Positions 50,422-60,713 of a stretch of 60,713 bases of DNA are shown here, piece by piece; the stretch's first letter is position 1; every line of letters starts with the position of its first letter. The stretch covers positions 1-60,713 of the forward strand of contig ADNK01002732.1 of NCBI GenBank assembly GCA_000320545.1. The letters run 5' to 3'. Under the pieces are notes generated by a model. That model worked only from the letters and a program-made list of their open reading frames with translations. It made no database searches and was not told the DNA's origin. Both the position numbers and the translations under genes were made by a program. This DNA comes from Bigelowiella natans CCMP2755 (taxonomy: Eukaryota > Cercozoa > Chlorarachniophyceae).

Positions 50422-52634
50422 TATATTATATATTGGAAATGTGATGACAGCTGCTTGCCAATAATACTATAATAGGTAGGTTTTCGTCGTATTTATTCGT
50501 AGGGTATTGAATCAGAATATTAAGCTGATGTTCAGCAAACATTGTGATATTATTACTATTATTATTATTTTTGTTCTTGTTGTTGTTATCATTCATTCAT
50601 TCATCCATTCATTCATCCATATCAATGTCATTGTAACTACTGCCGCCTTATTATTAACATATTTTTACTGTCGGAATGATCAATAACCCACCGCTACGTT
50701 TCGTGCTGGAGCAACAAGCATGATAATATCGTTCATATCTGAACAATTGTCTTTCTTTTTGCAGTTGTAACTCTTCTTTTCCTACTCGTTGTCTTCGTCG
50801 GTTATTGTCATCACCAACATACTTTTGTTCTTTTTCCTCTTTTTCTTCTTCTGATGAATTCTTTGATAACAACAATGAACTAGGAGCACAGCATATCTGT
50901 ACACAGAATGTCAACAACCTCTTGGTAATTGGTACTAGTGGAGGAGGAGATGCTTGTAGTACCGGTGGAGATTGTTGTTGTTGGTATTGTTGTTGTTGTT
51001 GTTCGTAGTGATGCTGCAGCAGCTGCTTTTTCTTTGCCTCTTTTGGAACGGTATTAAAAACACAAACACACACACTCACACTCACACTCACTCAAAATAG
51101 TAAGCATGCATCTTATGAGTGCTATCAATTATTATATCCAATTATTACTTACTGCTGGCTGGCGCAAATAGACAAAATACAACTTTAATCTTAGCTACTA
51201 CTCAGTAAAAGTTGTTCTTAGTGTAAGTGTCATTGTTATTGTCGGAATGTATATCACATACTTATTTTAAAAAACATTATAGTTATCATGTAGATTATAT
51301 TAAAAAATCCATCGTCGTGATCGTCGTCATTATCATTGGCAGTTGTTTTGTCCATAATTACAACGTTTAACTTTATTCTCGTTGTTATCACCATCTTCCA
51401 GGCGTCGTTGTTGTTTCCGTTGTTGCTCATCCATCATATGTTTTCTTTCTTCTGTAGTTGTAGTAGTAGTTGTAGTAGCAGTCCCCCGACACGATGATGA
51501 TGTTGAAGATACCATGTCCTTTGCAAATTTATAACAATCAAAAAATGATGATACCATGTCCTTTGCAAATTTATAACAATCAAACAAATGATGATACCAT
51601 GTCCTTTGCAAATTTATAACAATCAAACAAATGAATAACAATCAACAAATGACCATGATCATGATGCCATAAGTAGGATGATTTATAAGTTGTGTACAAT
51701 CATTTGCGTCGCATTTTCTAATATTTTCATTTAAGAATTTTAATAATAAGCATTGTTGTTGTACACATTATTGAAATGCGTTCATTATCTCACATCGTTT
51801 GTTATTTTGTTGTCGTTATCATTGTTGTCAAAATAGAGATTGTACTCCTACAACCTCGTATGAAAGCAATGAGGTAAGAAGACACGCATAATTCAGACAG
51901 GAGAGTGCTTCTATGCTTTCCCAGCTCCCAAAACTACAAATCCAACGATCACTTAGAGGAGGGAAACTACAAATCCGACGGCCATTTTGAAGAGGAAAAG
52001 CCTTGTTGGGAAGAAGACTAGAAGAAGAAGAAGAAGTAGCAGTAGTAGTAGTAGTAGTAGTAGTAGTCTTCTTGGCAGCTTTCTCGAGGTTCTTCATCAT
52101 GTGAGAAGGAGTAGCAGTAGAAAAGGGAGAAGGAGAAGAAGAAGGAGGAGGAGGAGGAGGAGGAGGAGGAGCTTCTTCCAATTCCTTTTTCTTCTGCCTA
52201 TTCCTTCTCCCATCGTTAGAAACAGTGGTAGTTGGAGATGTGTTACTAGTTGTATTGATGCCAACGTTACTACAGATATCCTCGCAGCGCTCTAAGAAGG
52301 ATTCAAGAGTTGATAGAAAATAATTATGATGAAGATCATCATTAACTTGATTCGTATCGTCCTCGCCAATACCGTCGTCATCATCATTATCATCATCACC
52401 ATCACCGCCACCACCAGCAACAGCAGTAGTAGTCATACAATCTCGAAATGCAAGTCGAATTGGTCCAAACACCATCCACCTAAAGCATGATGATGATGAT
52501 GATGATGATGAGGTTGATAATGATAAAAGAAGAAGAAGGAGAAGAAAAAGAAAGGTACAATATGTAATGTTACTACCGAAGGGTGCTAGTGCCCAATCAC
52601 TTATTTGTCAGAAGATAATTAGAAATATATATAA

Positions 52635-52671
<37 letters not shown>

Positions 52672-53888
52672 AGCTTCTTCTCCCATCATCATCATCATCA
52701 TCATCATCATCATAAATTCTTATTTACTTTTTGATCCATCTTGCCTTTGGATCAGTTAAAGCCAGCAGTTGACATGGTGCAATCACTGTGTGCTGCTCGA
52801 AAGGATATTCATTTCCTTTTAGTCTCAAATTTGCTGCTGCTGCTGATGGTGATGAGAACGATGAGGAAGAACAAACTCCTTGTTTGTATTCATAATCATT
52901 ATTTTTGTACATTTCTTCCTTCTCATCCGTAGCAATGACGACGTGTTCCATAGAAAGAACTTTCACTATCATCTTAACGATCTGATCATTATTTTGATTC
53001 AATAAATGAATATCTCCACATATTATATTTATATACGATGACAACAAAGTATTAATGATGATGACGATGATGATGATGATAGTGACTACGGATAATGAAT
53101 TATTAAATTTCTAACAACATAATCATTTGCCCTATTGATAAATAGGTGTACTATTAAGAATGAACACAATCATCATCGTAGGCTCAGATTGAAGGTGTGG
53201 TTCTACAACTGGTACCACTACTACTTATTTCTACCTTTCTAACGCATTCGTCTGAATAGGTAAGGAAATGCTTTGGTAACTTATGCAGCATATTTGTAAA
53301 GAACCGCATAACTCGTAGTTTCGAGCGTAGAAAGAATGAGCATTTCTTTTTTTCATCATCCCTCTCCTTGTTATTGCTATTGCTAAAATCTCTACTGTAC
53401 GAACTATGGTCAGCAGCAGCAGCAGCAGTAGCAGCAGTAGCAGAAAGTGTTGTTTCCCTACTTGTTATTGTCTTTTTGGTGCTACTATTTGATCCAAGCC
53501 TTCTTCCTTCTTTGCATCCTCCTCCTCCTCCTTCTTCTCCATCTTGGCTACTAATAATGGCCGCCTCCTTTGTTTTATCATTGACTTTTTGGGTTGCTTT
53601 AGTAGTAGGAGTAGTAGTAGCCTCGCCGTCGTCGGTATTTTTGTCATGATGATATCGTGTATCATCAGTAGTATTATTGTTGTTGTTGTTACTATTATTA
53701 TTGTAATAATAGTCATCATCGTTTCTTCCTTCCAATATTCTTCCGAAAACTTGTCTAAAAGAACCAACGATACGCCGCCTCCGCTTAGGATGATGACTTC
53801 GTCGATGACGATACCAATGATGACGATGATGATGATGATGCTGTTGCTCCTTCATCTGCTCATGTAATATTTGATGGCTTCTACAACT

Positions 53889-53919
<31 letters not shown>

Positions 53920-56900
53920 AGATTTGTTGGAGACGTTGTCTTTGAAATTACAATTGTTGTTGCTGATGCTATGGCCGTGGTGCTAGGATTTGAATCCTTT
54001 TCGTGAATTGTTTCCTTGGTAGTTTTCTTCACCTTCTTCTTCTGTGTCGTTGTCATCGTCATCATCTCCCTTCCAGCCTCTAAACAACCTTCTGGTACAA
54101 CGTACTCGCACCGCATGTCGGAGAAATCTTGACAGATATATTGCCCTATGTTCAGAAAGATATCCGCCGTCTGTACGCATGTATTATACAACAATAACAG
54201 CAATAACAACAAGAAGAAGAAAACAACAAGGAGTATTACATGTGACTTGACTAATGCAACGATAGCAATTTGATTATCTTCCTCCTCCTCTCCCTCCTCC
54301 TCCTCCTCCTTCTCCTCCTTCTCGTCATCACCATCATCATCATCATCAAACATGCACCACCAGCACCTGGACCGAAGCATCTGCAGCATCAAACAACTTC
54401 TTGTAGAAAGCAAGAGAAACAGCTCTCAGTTGATAATCACTGTCGCCTAGCAATCGCCTTAATGCTTTCAAAACGCCGTTCCAGTTTTGAAAACTCAATA
54501 GATCCCTAATTACCACCGTTAACAAGAAAATTATCTCATCATCATTATTTTAAAAAATGAAGAAATCCTTATCGTTTATATGAATATTATATCATCATCA
54601 TTATTTTAACAACTGAAGAAAATCTTAAAACTCCATCGATGCTAATGCTATGCTATATTATCATACTAATCAATACTACTGTAGCAAACATAAATTAGCC
54701 CAAGTATGATTTGGTGCAAGTTAATAATGATTTACAATATACTTGCAGTCTGCAAACACTCTTCCTCTCAGGGGCTTAACCACTGTTATATATACACTAG
54801 TACTCATGTCTCACCCCGGTGTAAACTTTCCTAGACTGGTAACAGCATCCCTTTTAACTGCAGCAGCATCATCTCTGTGTGTGACGTCGTAGAATTATTT
54901 TTCAGTGTTGATGGATTGGTGATAGAAACATGAGAAAATGAACCAAAGGAGGCAAGAAGACAACAAATGCTTCTGTGTAAATAGAAGTGAAGGAAATGAT
55001 GAAACTTACTATTTCATCTAATTGCCCAATCAAATCCTCCTTGTCCCACAATATGATGTACGAATAAAATGTAAAACATATCTGGTGATATTTAAGGTTG
55101 TAGTGTAAATTCAAAGTAGTAGCAGTATTTTACGTGTCTTTTCTTTCCATGATAATGTCAAGGAGCGGCTGGATATTTCCAAGAGGTGGTACGTCAGCAA
55201 ATGACTAAATGAATCATAACAACAACAACAAGAGGTGGTACGTCAGCAAATGACTAAATGAATCATAACAACAACAAGAAGAAGAATAAGGGACAACTTA
55301 CTGACTTTTTCCGACATAAGGTGTTGGTAAATCAGCAGCATCATAGATCATCATCACCACCACCATCACCATCATCATCGTCATCATCATCATCATCATC
55401 ACCTTTTTAAGTAGCAACAACAACAGAGTAAACTCCCAAGCATTAAATGTTGTTAAGCTTATTTTATTAGAATAAGTTATAAAGTGTTATTAAACCCATT
55501 AATTAATTCATTCTTACTAAGATATCGACTCCAGAATCAGCAGGATCATTCAGATATTGGTGATGATCATCATCGCCTTCATCGGGATGGTGATGGTATT
55601 CGTAATTCTCCCGTATTATCATGTTATTTTTCTGTGGGAGAGGGTTGGATGTAACAATATGCAAATATGAATAATAGAATTTATGAAGAATAGCAGATCC
55701 CAATGAATGATAACAACTGCGACGAAAGGAGGACTGCTCGATGATGGCAAACACACTCTTTGCAGCTACCAACTGCTGCTTCTTTTTTCTACTTTTGTAA
55801 GCAATTCTCATACCAGAGTCAAACAAAAGAAATGGAGTATATGATGAGTAGTAGTACTCTGTTTTGGCACTAGTAACAAGCGACGATCACACAGTGTTTT
55901 GATCAACACTTTGGATTTTAAAAAAGAGGGAGAATACGTAAATTTCGGGAAAAGAAGAGGTTTATTTATTTTATTTTTCCTACGACGTACACGGTTCTTC
56001 TGGGCCTGGTTCTTTCTCTTCGTGGCAATGGTACGACTACTACGTGGTTTTTTGCTACCCCCTATCACCATCCTTTCCGCTCCTAACAACTCTGTTTCAT
56101 GGTGTTGTTGCTCATAATGACAGTAATCATGACTTGGATCATCGTCATCATCTTTTACTACTACTCGGCCACTGGCGTGATGATGATGATTATGATAGCC
56201 CTGCTCGTGGTGGTAATGGTGGTGGTCGCAATATGCGGCTTTATCTTCTTCTTGTTCGGCGTGATCATCCTCCGCAGACGAAGAACGATGGGTTATCTTA
56301 GGTGTCCAGATTGGTGATCTAATCACCATGATTGTTACCGAGATGATTCAGATAAAAGAGAGTTGAAAACGATGAAACGAATGAGACCAGTAAGAGAGAT
56401 TGTTCATGAGAAGATATAATTTTTTAAAAAATGGGAGTTTTCACCATTTTCGTAATACACCACAATTTCATATTTTTATTATGCATAGTTCCTTCATATG
56501 CGTAGTATCATCATTCAATAATATCACGATTAAATATTGATGTAGTCAGTCCAACCCGATTTTGTCTTTATAACTGGGCCTAGCACTACCACCGAGTTGA
56601 TCGTTGCGTAAATCAGCAGGAAGGAATAACAATACAGAAAGTCAATGAGTCATATTTGCAATATTATCATCTATGGAAACATCATGCTTACGTACGTAGA
56701 ATTGAGAGAATCCAAATTAGAACAAGAAGAAGAATGATGATGCTGAAAGTCATCATGAAAGCCAGGTGAAGTAGTTGCTTGCTGCCGTGTTCGTTCGGTC
56801 AAATTCCTTGATGAAGTGTCTTGGTTCATAATTGATGCTGCAACGTTGCGAGATCTTAAGTGCCGGATGATCCTCCTTGCAAATAAAGAAATATTAACAC

Positions 56901-57826
56901 TACGGACTTTTAATAACAACAAATGAAAGCTCAAGATTCGCCACATTTCTGTTTGTATGCATATGAAGCTAGGGGGTGAATAATAATGCTTTGTAGTAGT
57001 TTTGCTACGAGCTACTATGTTTAGACCATTAGTCATGTTAGTTTCTGTTGAAGTTGTTTTTGTTATTGTTATGTTGTGAGATACCGTCTCGTAATTTTTC
57101 TCGCAAGCTTCTGTCGGATGCAAGTAAGAATATCATGTTTCAATTTGGTAAAAGCTTTGCTGCAAAAAATCCTGGCTGTATGGACTTTCGCCTCTTTTCT
57201 CAATCGAAAACTTTCATCGTCGTAGCCATCGTTCTCGTCATCATCATCATCATGGCCGTTGTATTTTTCATCATGATCATACTCTGCCCCCTCAGCTTCG
57301 ATAACTTTCCAGACTTTTTGCATCAAAGAACCAACAGAAGGGTTTTTGTCAAAGTTGATCTTGAAATGAGGGTCCAACCTGAGAGGAGAAACCATCAACA
57401 GCAACAGATTATATGTCTTCTTTATATCAGCTTGATGATGGCACTAAATGGAAACTTTCTCCTCTTATTTGGTGAGAATGATGGCAGTTGTTTGGTACTC
57501 TACCTAAGCTGATTGCAGATGGCACTAAGAGCTTCACATTTGCTCAAACCGGACGTCAGCTGGAGGTTTAACGCCGAACGCCGGACATGGCTCACAAGGG
57601 TCTCCACAATGTTGTCCTATTTTGTCCAATTAGTATATTAGTCTGAAGTAGGGTCACCTCAGAGCTCGTAACATCTACTGAAGATATCACATGCAATTCT
57701 ACACACAGCAGCAAACATGTTGCTCGATTGATAAATAGAAACCAAGCTCGGGCAATTCACGACATGCAACACGAAAATGGTCACAAGAACCTGTAGAGTC
57801 TGTTGTGGATATAGGTTGGTCGACAT
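41881..57826 (-). CDS. Very large HEAT-like, low-complexity protein; TBC/Broad-minded-like C-terminal segment
   Basis: One long minus-strand gene, ends unresolved. In-phase examples: the long exon ending at 42688 (phase 2) joins 42560-42325, giving PQVCSSLAAAGLPIAFISNH, WMRHAFWGFLSIKEL and ATAGFEYQ, which resembles the degenerate TBC region of Broad-minded/TBC1D32. At the 5' end, 57580-57512 joins 57390-57067 (NIVETLVSHVRRSALNLQL, then SVGSLMQKVWKVIEAEG), then 56975-56690. HEAT-like helices recur (ALRRLLGDSDYQLRAVSLAF at about 54470, AAAVKRDAVTSLGKF at 54860, MIRVLDTLVDVASTPLG at 47320, EIIGSIDRTDILQTLIANV at 46270). Between them lie very long Ser, Thr, Asn, Gln, Asp and Gly runs made by triplet repeats, several hundred residues in the exon 44760-42688. 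I infer an alpha-solenoid scaffold, possibly ciliary. More than one gene cannot be excluded. Confidence 0.55.
49010..49172 (-). repeat. Three 48-bp in-frame tandem repeats within the large gene
   Basis: On the minus strand the unit encodes about 16 residues ending KKTNEESEKKK and is repeated three times (NNKKTNEESEKKKS). The period is a multiple of three, so it expands the protein without a frameshift. Confidence 0.85.
50382..50415. repeat. (TA)n microsatellite
   Basis: A TA tract in a presumed intron of the large minus-strand gene; a similar tract lies at about 52642-52670. Confidence 0.9.
51505..51645 (-). repeat. Three tandem ~50-bp copies at an exon edge of the large gene
   Basis: The unit contains, on the plus strand, GATGATACCATGTCCTTTGC and AAATTTATAACAATCAAA. 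On the minus strand it reads FDCYKFAKDMVSS in each copy, and each has a GGTATC that could act as a donor. It may create alternative splice sites. Confidence 0.75.
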
Positions 57827-57837
57827 CTTCGTCCTCC

Positions 57838-58095
57838 TCAGAGGATTGGTATGGTTAGTATGTGTTGATCATCATCGGAAGGAGGAGGAGCTCGTCCGTT
57901 GTTGTCAGGTAGTTGTCGCAACTGCATAGGTAAGATTACTGTGTAGTCCTTAGTACGACAACCAAACATCATTGTCGCAACTTGTGAATCACACTCTTTC
58001 ATCATGTATTTACATCTAATTAAAATGAGTAGTCCAGTGCTCAAACAAACAAGAAGCACCGCACCCACGTAGGAATACATCACAACCAAGCTCAT
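57838..58095 (-). CDS. Possible small membrane protein or 5' exon of the large gene
   Basis: An ATG-started frame of 85 residues has a hydrophobic segment (MYSYVGAVLLVCLSTGLLILI), then CKYMMKECDSQ and a Pro/Asp-rich end. It lies just upstream of the first recognised exons of the large gene and only 62 bp from the divergent ankyrin start. It could be a separate small gene, a first exon, or chance. No family is recognised. Confidence 0.3.
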   Translation of the reverse strand: MSLVVMYSYVGAVLLVCLSTGLLILIRCKYMMKECDSQVATMMFGCRTKDYTVILPMQLRQLPDNNGRAPPPSDDDQHILTIPIL

Positions 58096-58157
58096 ACGTG
58101 TAGCTTGACGACCTTTCCAATTCGCGAAATGCGAGCACAGCGTTCGTAGAAATACGA

Positions 58158-59646
58158 ATGAGTTTCTTCAGCAAGGAGAATCGGGTAACAGGATAGGTTT
58201 CCTTGTTGAAAAAAAAATAGTTTCGGATGTGATTTACATGTAATTACAACAAACAGATCTTGCGATTGATATGGAAGGGCAACGTGGAAGAAATACGCAA
58301 TATTTTTGGCGAGATCAAATGGAAAGATGACACACAAAAGAGTGGCTTAGAGGCCAAGGCAATTCTAACAGCAGCGGAATGTGGCCAAGTTCCTATTCTT
58401 AGATACCTCTTTGAAGAAGTTAATTTGGGATCAACCATTAAGAGCAAAATTGCTACGAAGGCACTTAAGCTATCAACGGTATTTGCCCATATCAGAGTGG
58501 TAAAATATCTTGTGAAAGAGGCAAAGGCTAACATCGAAGCTAGGGATGGCTCAGGATACAACGCATTGTTAAATACCATTGAGTAGGTGCAAGACAATAA
58601 GAAATAATAGTAATGATAATGATGCTGATAATCTGTGGCGTGTGGATGTTTCTTAATAATGAGACAGATGCAGTTGTGATGGATGGTTTTTGGGAATAGA
58701 TGTTAGTCATTGTCGTCATTAATTTCCTCTATATATTAAAATGAAACATGTATTTCCATAACATTAGGTCCAACGGGCCACGGAATAGTCAGATGGAAAT
58801 CGTGCAGTTTCTCTGCGAGGCGAAGGCGAAAATAAATGCTCGCACAGATTATGGTCACACGGCGCTTATTTTGGCTTCACGGAGAAGCAAGCTGAATGTT
58901 GTACAGTACCTTCTTGAAAACTACTACGCAAAAGACGGTGGTTGTGGTGTCAATTCTCATGCTCAAGAATTTCTTGGACAGCGTGCAGATGGCCACACGG
59001 CATTATATTTTGCTATCCGAAACAAACATCTCAATGTTGTAAAACATCTTCTCAGATTCAGCGCTGATCCGAACGTTGTTGAGAACATGGCGATTCACAA
59101 TGAAGTCCCATTATTGGTATTGGCAGCCGGGGCTAGCACTGTAGAGATTGTGCGGGAACTTATAGATGCGAAGGCCAACATCAACACGCAAATCCTCAAA
59201 AATAGAGAAACGGTACTACTAAAAATGAAAACACTATCATCAGCACCGATCATCCCTTCAAAATGCCAACTCCAAAGGCAATGATGTCTCACGAAGATGC
59301 ACATCATCACCATCCTGTTCATGAATTTCAAAATGAATCATCTCATTATGTTCTTCCTGCATTTTTTGGTGTTGAAGGCTTTGCATGCTGCAGCTGAAGC
59401 TGGAAATTATTTGACTGCCAAGTGTCTCATAGAGTTTCGAGCTCTTGTAGATGTAAAGGTAGTAGCAGCATATTGTTTCAAGTTGTATGTTGTTAATTAA
59501 TCATCAACCGGTGCTGGTAGAATAAGAACGGGGCTACACCACAAGATCTCGCTGAAAAGTGCCACAACACGAGAATTGAAACCCTACTTAAGGTTGGTTT
59601 CTCACAATTCTCCAGTGTTCCAATTGCATCGTCGGATTTAATGTGA
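58158..59646 (+). CDS. Ankyrin-repeat protein
   Basis: Five exons (58158-58184, 58257-58582, 58768-59212, 59378-59458, 59521-59646) join in frame to about 334 residues. They encode roughly seven ankyrin repeats with the usual signatures: MEIVQFLCEAKAKINARTDY, GHTALILASRRSKLNVVQYL, GHTALYFAIRNKHLNVVKHL, TALHAAAEAGNYLTAKCLIE and NGATPQDLAEKC. No other domain is attached, so a protein-interaction role is all that can be said. Splicing of exons 3/4 rebuilds a canonical TALHAAA motif, which supports that junction. The last exon is read through to TGA at 59644-59646; a possible further donor at 59593 exists. It is the last gene before the telomere. Confidence 0.88.
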
Positions 59647-60529
59647 TGTGTCAACAGCAACATTGCACGTGCAAACACGCCGAACTCTACTCAGGCTGAC
59701 ACAAAATGGTTTCTTTGCAACGCACATCACATCAGGATGAACATTTGCGGTTGCTCCGTGAAACTCTGGTTCTGGACATGCCAACTCTCCACATGCTACA
59801 CAAAAATGTTTTGGTCGCCGCCGGTGTTTCAGATGAAATGATGCTTGAAGAGGAATTTGACCCCGGAAACATGTTCTCTGATAGCGATGATGGGATGTGA
59901 AGGCGTTTGTGGTTCGAAATGTTGTGATCGAGCAGACTCCCATTCAGAGAACTTGAGAGATGGAAAGAGTGGTCAAATTATCACCGTGGAGATGGAAAGA
60001 GTGGTCAAATGATCACCGTGCAAACATGGTGTTGCTAGCAAGCGATGTGTGATTTGATGCAGCAAACTGTTCTCAGCATCATGACATTGTTCATGAACGG
60101 AACATGTTGCAAAATGCGCTGCACAACGTGCCAGTTTTTGCTGATGGTGCATCGGTGACTCATGACAGCCTGTGTGCAACAATGTGTGTCGATCCTCAGC
60201 GCAATTTGCACATTGCATTTTCACGTGCGGCGCATGCCATTGCAGTGCCAGACTAGCGAAGCACACTTGGGCCATTGGAACCCAAAATGAGGCAACGACT
60301 ATGAGCTGAAATGCTTGTGCATTGACATGTAGGCCGTTTGCCATGGTGCAACGCCAATCGTGCAAATGCGCTTGCAGGTCCCCGTGCGTCTGCACATGGA
60401 CTTGTGACTCCCTGCACGTGTGTGCCACTGGAACAATCACAAACGATGCCACAAATCTTTAACTTGCCACAACGAAGCAAATTGCGTCAGCGCTCTCGGT
60501 GCATGCGAATGCGCAACAACTTCGTGTGG
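59647..60529. other. Subtelomeric spacer
   Basis: No gene is recognised. The sequence is GC-richer, with many CACGTGC and TGCACATG words like the convergent islands. A tandem ~33-bp duplication at about 59954-60020 shares GAGATGGAAAGAGTGGTCAA and ATCACCGTG. Short frames here lack coding character. Confidence 0.6.
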
Positions 60530-60594
60530 TTAGGGTTAGGGTTAGGGTTAGGGTTAGGGTTAGGGTTAGGGTTAGGGTTAGGGTTAGGGTTAGG
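60530..60594 (+). repeat. Telomeric repeat (TTAGGG)10
   Basis: Ten perfect TTAGGG units and a partial TTAGG, G-rich strand pointing right, as expected at the right end of a chromosome. Non-telomeric sequence ends at GTGG directly before it. Confidence 0.95.
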
Positions 60595-60713
60595 TAGGTA
60601 GGTAGGTAGGTAGGTAGGTAGGTAGGTAGGTAGGTAGGTAGGTAGGTGGTAGGTAGGTAGGTAGGTAGGTAGGTAGGTAGGTAGGTAGGTAGGTAGGTAG
60701 GTAGGTAGGTAGG
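60595..60713 (+). repeat. (TAGG)n terminal tetranucleotide array
   Basis: About 29 TAGG units, with one slip (GGTAGGTGGTAGG near 60641-60653), run to the last base of the window. The array is joined without a spacer to the TTAGGG block. It may be a variant telomere sequence or a sequencing/assembly artefact. Confidence 0.9.

Noticed and set aside
60338-60601. Frame ending in a Gly-Leu repeat
   Set aside because: The repeat is just TTAGGG translated; the rest lacks coding features.
1-60713. CRISPR arrays, tRNA or rRNA genes
   Set aside because: No regularly spaced identical repeats with unique spacers, and no cloverleaf or rRNA-like sequence was recognised by eye; the organism is eukaryotic.

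Overview
The window is about 60.7 kb of nuclear DNA from an intron-rich eukaryote, and it ends on the right at a chromosome end. The last ~184 bases are ten TTAGGG repeats followed by (TAGG)n running to the final base. Genes are cut into many short GT-AG exons, often 25-80 nt. Introns and some exons are full of microsatellites, mainly TAC/GTA, ATC/GAT, CA and TA. Several proteins start with a signal-peptide-like segment followed by a basic, Ser/Thr-rich stretch, which resembles the bipartite leaders of secondary-plastid algae. I therefore suspect an alga with a complex plastid, such as a stramenopile or chlorarachniophyte, but the sequence alone does not name the lineage. All coding models are conceptual splicings made by eye; those called complete keep one open frame through every junction.

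Layout from left to right. (1) 618-4428 minus: 5' part of a CLC chloride channel/transporter, whose 3' part lies beyond the left edge. (2) 5052-13017 plus: MATE-family transporter in 23 exons. (3) 13758-18469 minus: two-pore K+ channel with two EF-hands. (4) 18870-20098 plus: RS-rich protein of unknown function. (5) 21472-22466 minus: small Lys-rich protein. (6) 22970-28068 plus: CPBP-type intramembrane protease with a leader. (7) 28.07-31.75 kb: TGCA-rich spacer, then decayed repeats with two reverse-transcriptase zinc-finger remnants. (8) 31750-32103 minus: possible small membrane protein. (9) 32946-36969 plus: RRP8-type rRNA methyltransferase. (10) 36970-39132: GC-rich degenerate repeats. 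(11) 39133-40115 plus: secreted or plastid rhodanese-like protein. (12) 40.1-41.9 kb: spacer. (13) about 41.9-57.8 kb minus: very large HEAT-like, low-complexity protein with a TBC/Broad-minded-like C-terminal segment. (14) 58158-59646 plus: ankyrin-repeat protein. (15) subtelomere and telomere.

The organisation is regular. Adjacent genes mostly alternate in strand. Divergent starts are separated by only about 0.06-0.8 kb. Convergent ends are separated by 0.7-3.7 kb islands of a different composition: many TGCA, GCTAGC and ACGTGCA words and almost no triplet microsatellites. Four genes encode membrane transport or proteolysis proteins (CLC, MATE, two-pore K+ channel, CPBP). They share no obvious pathway, so I read this as ordinary gene content in an unusual genome architecture.
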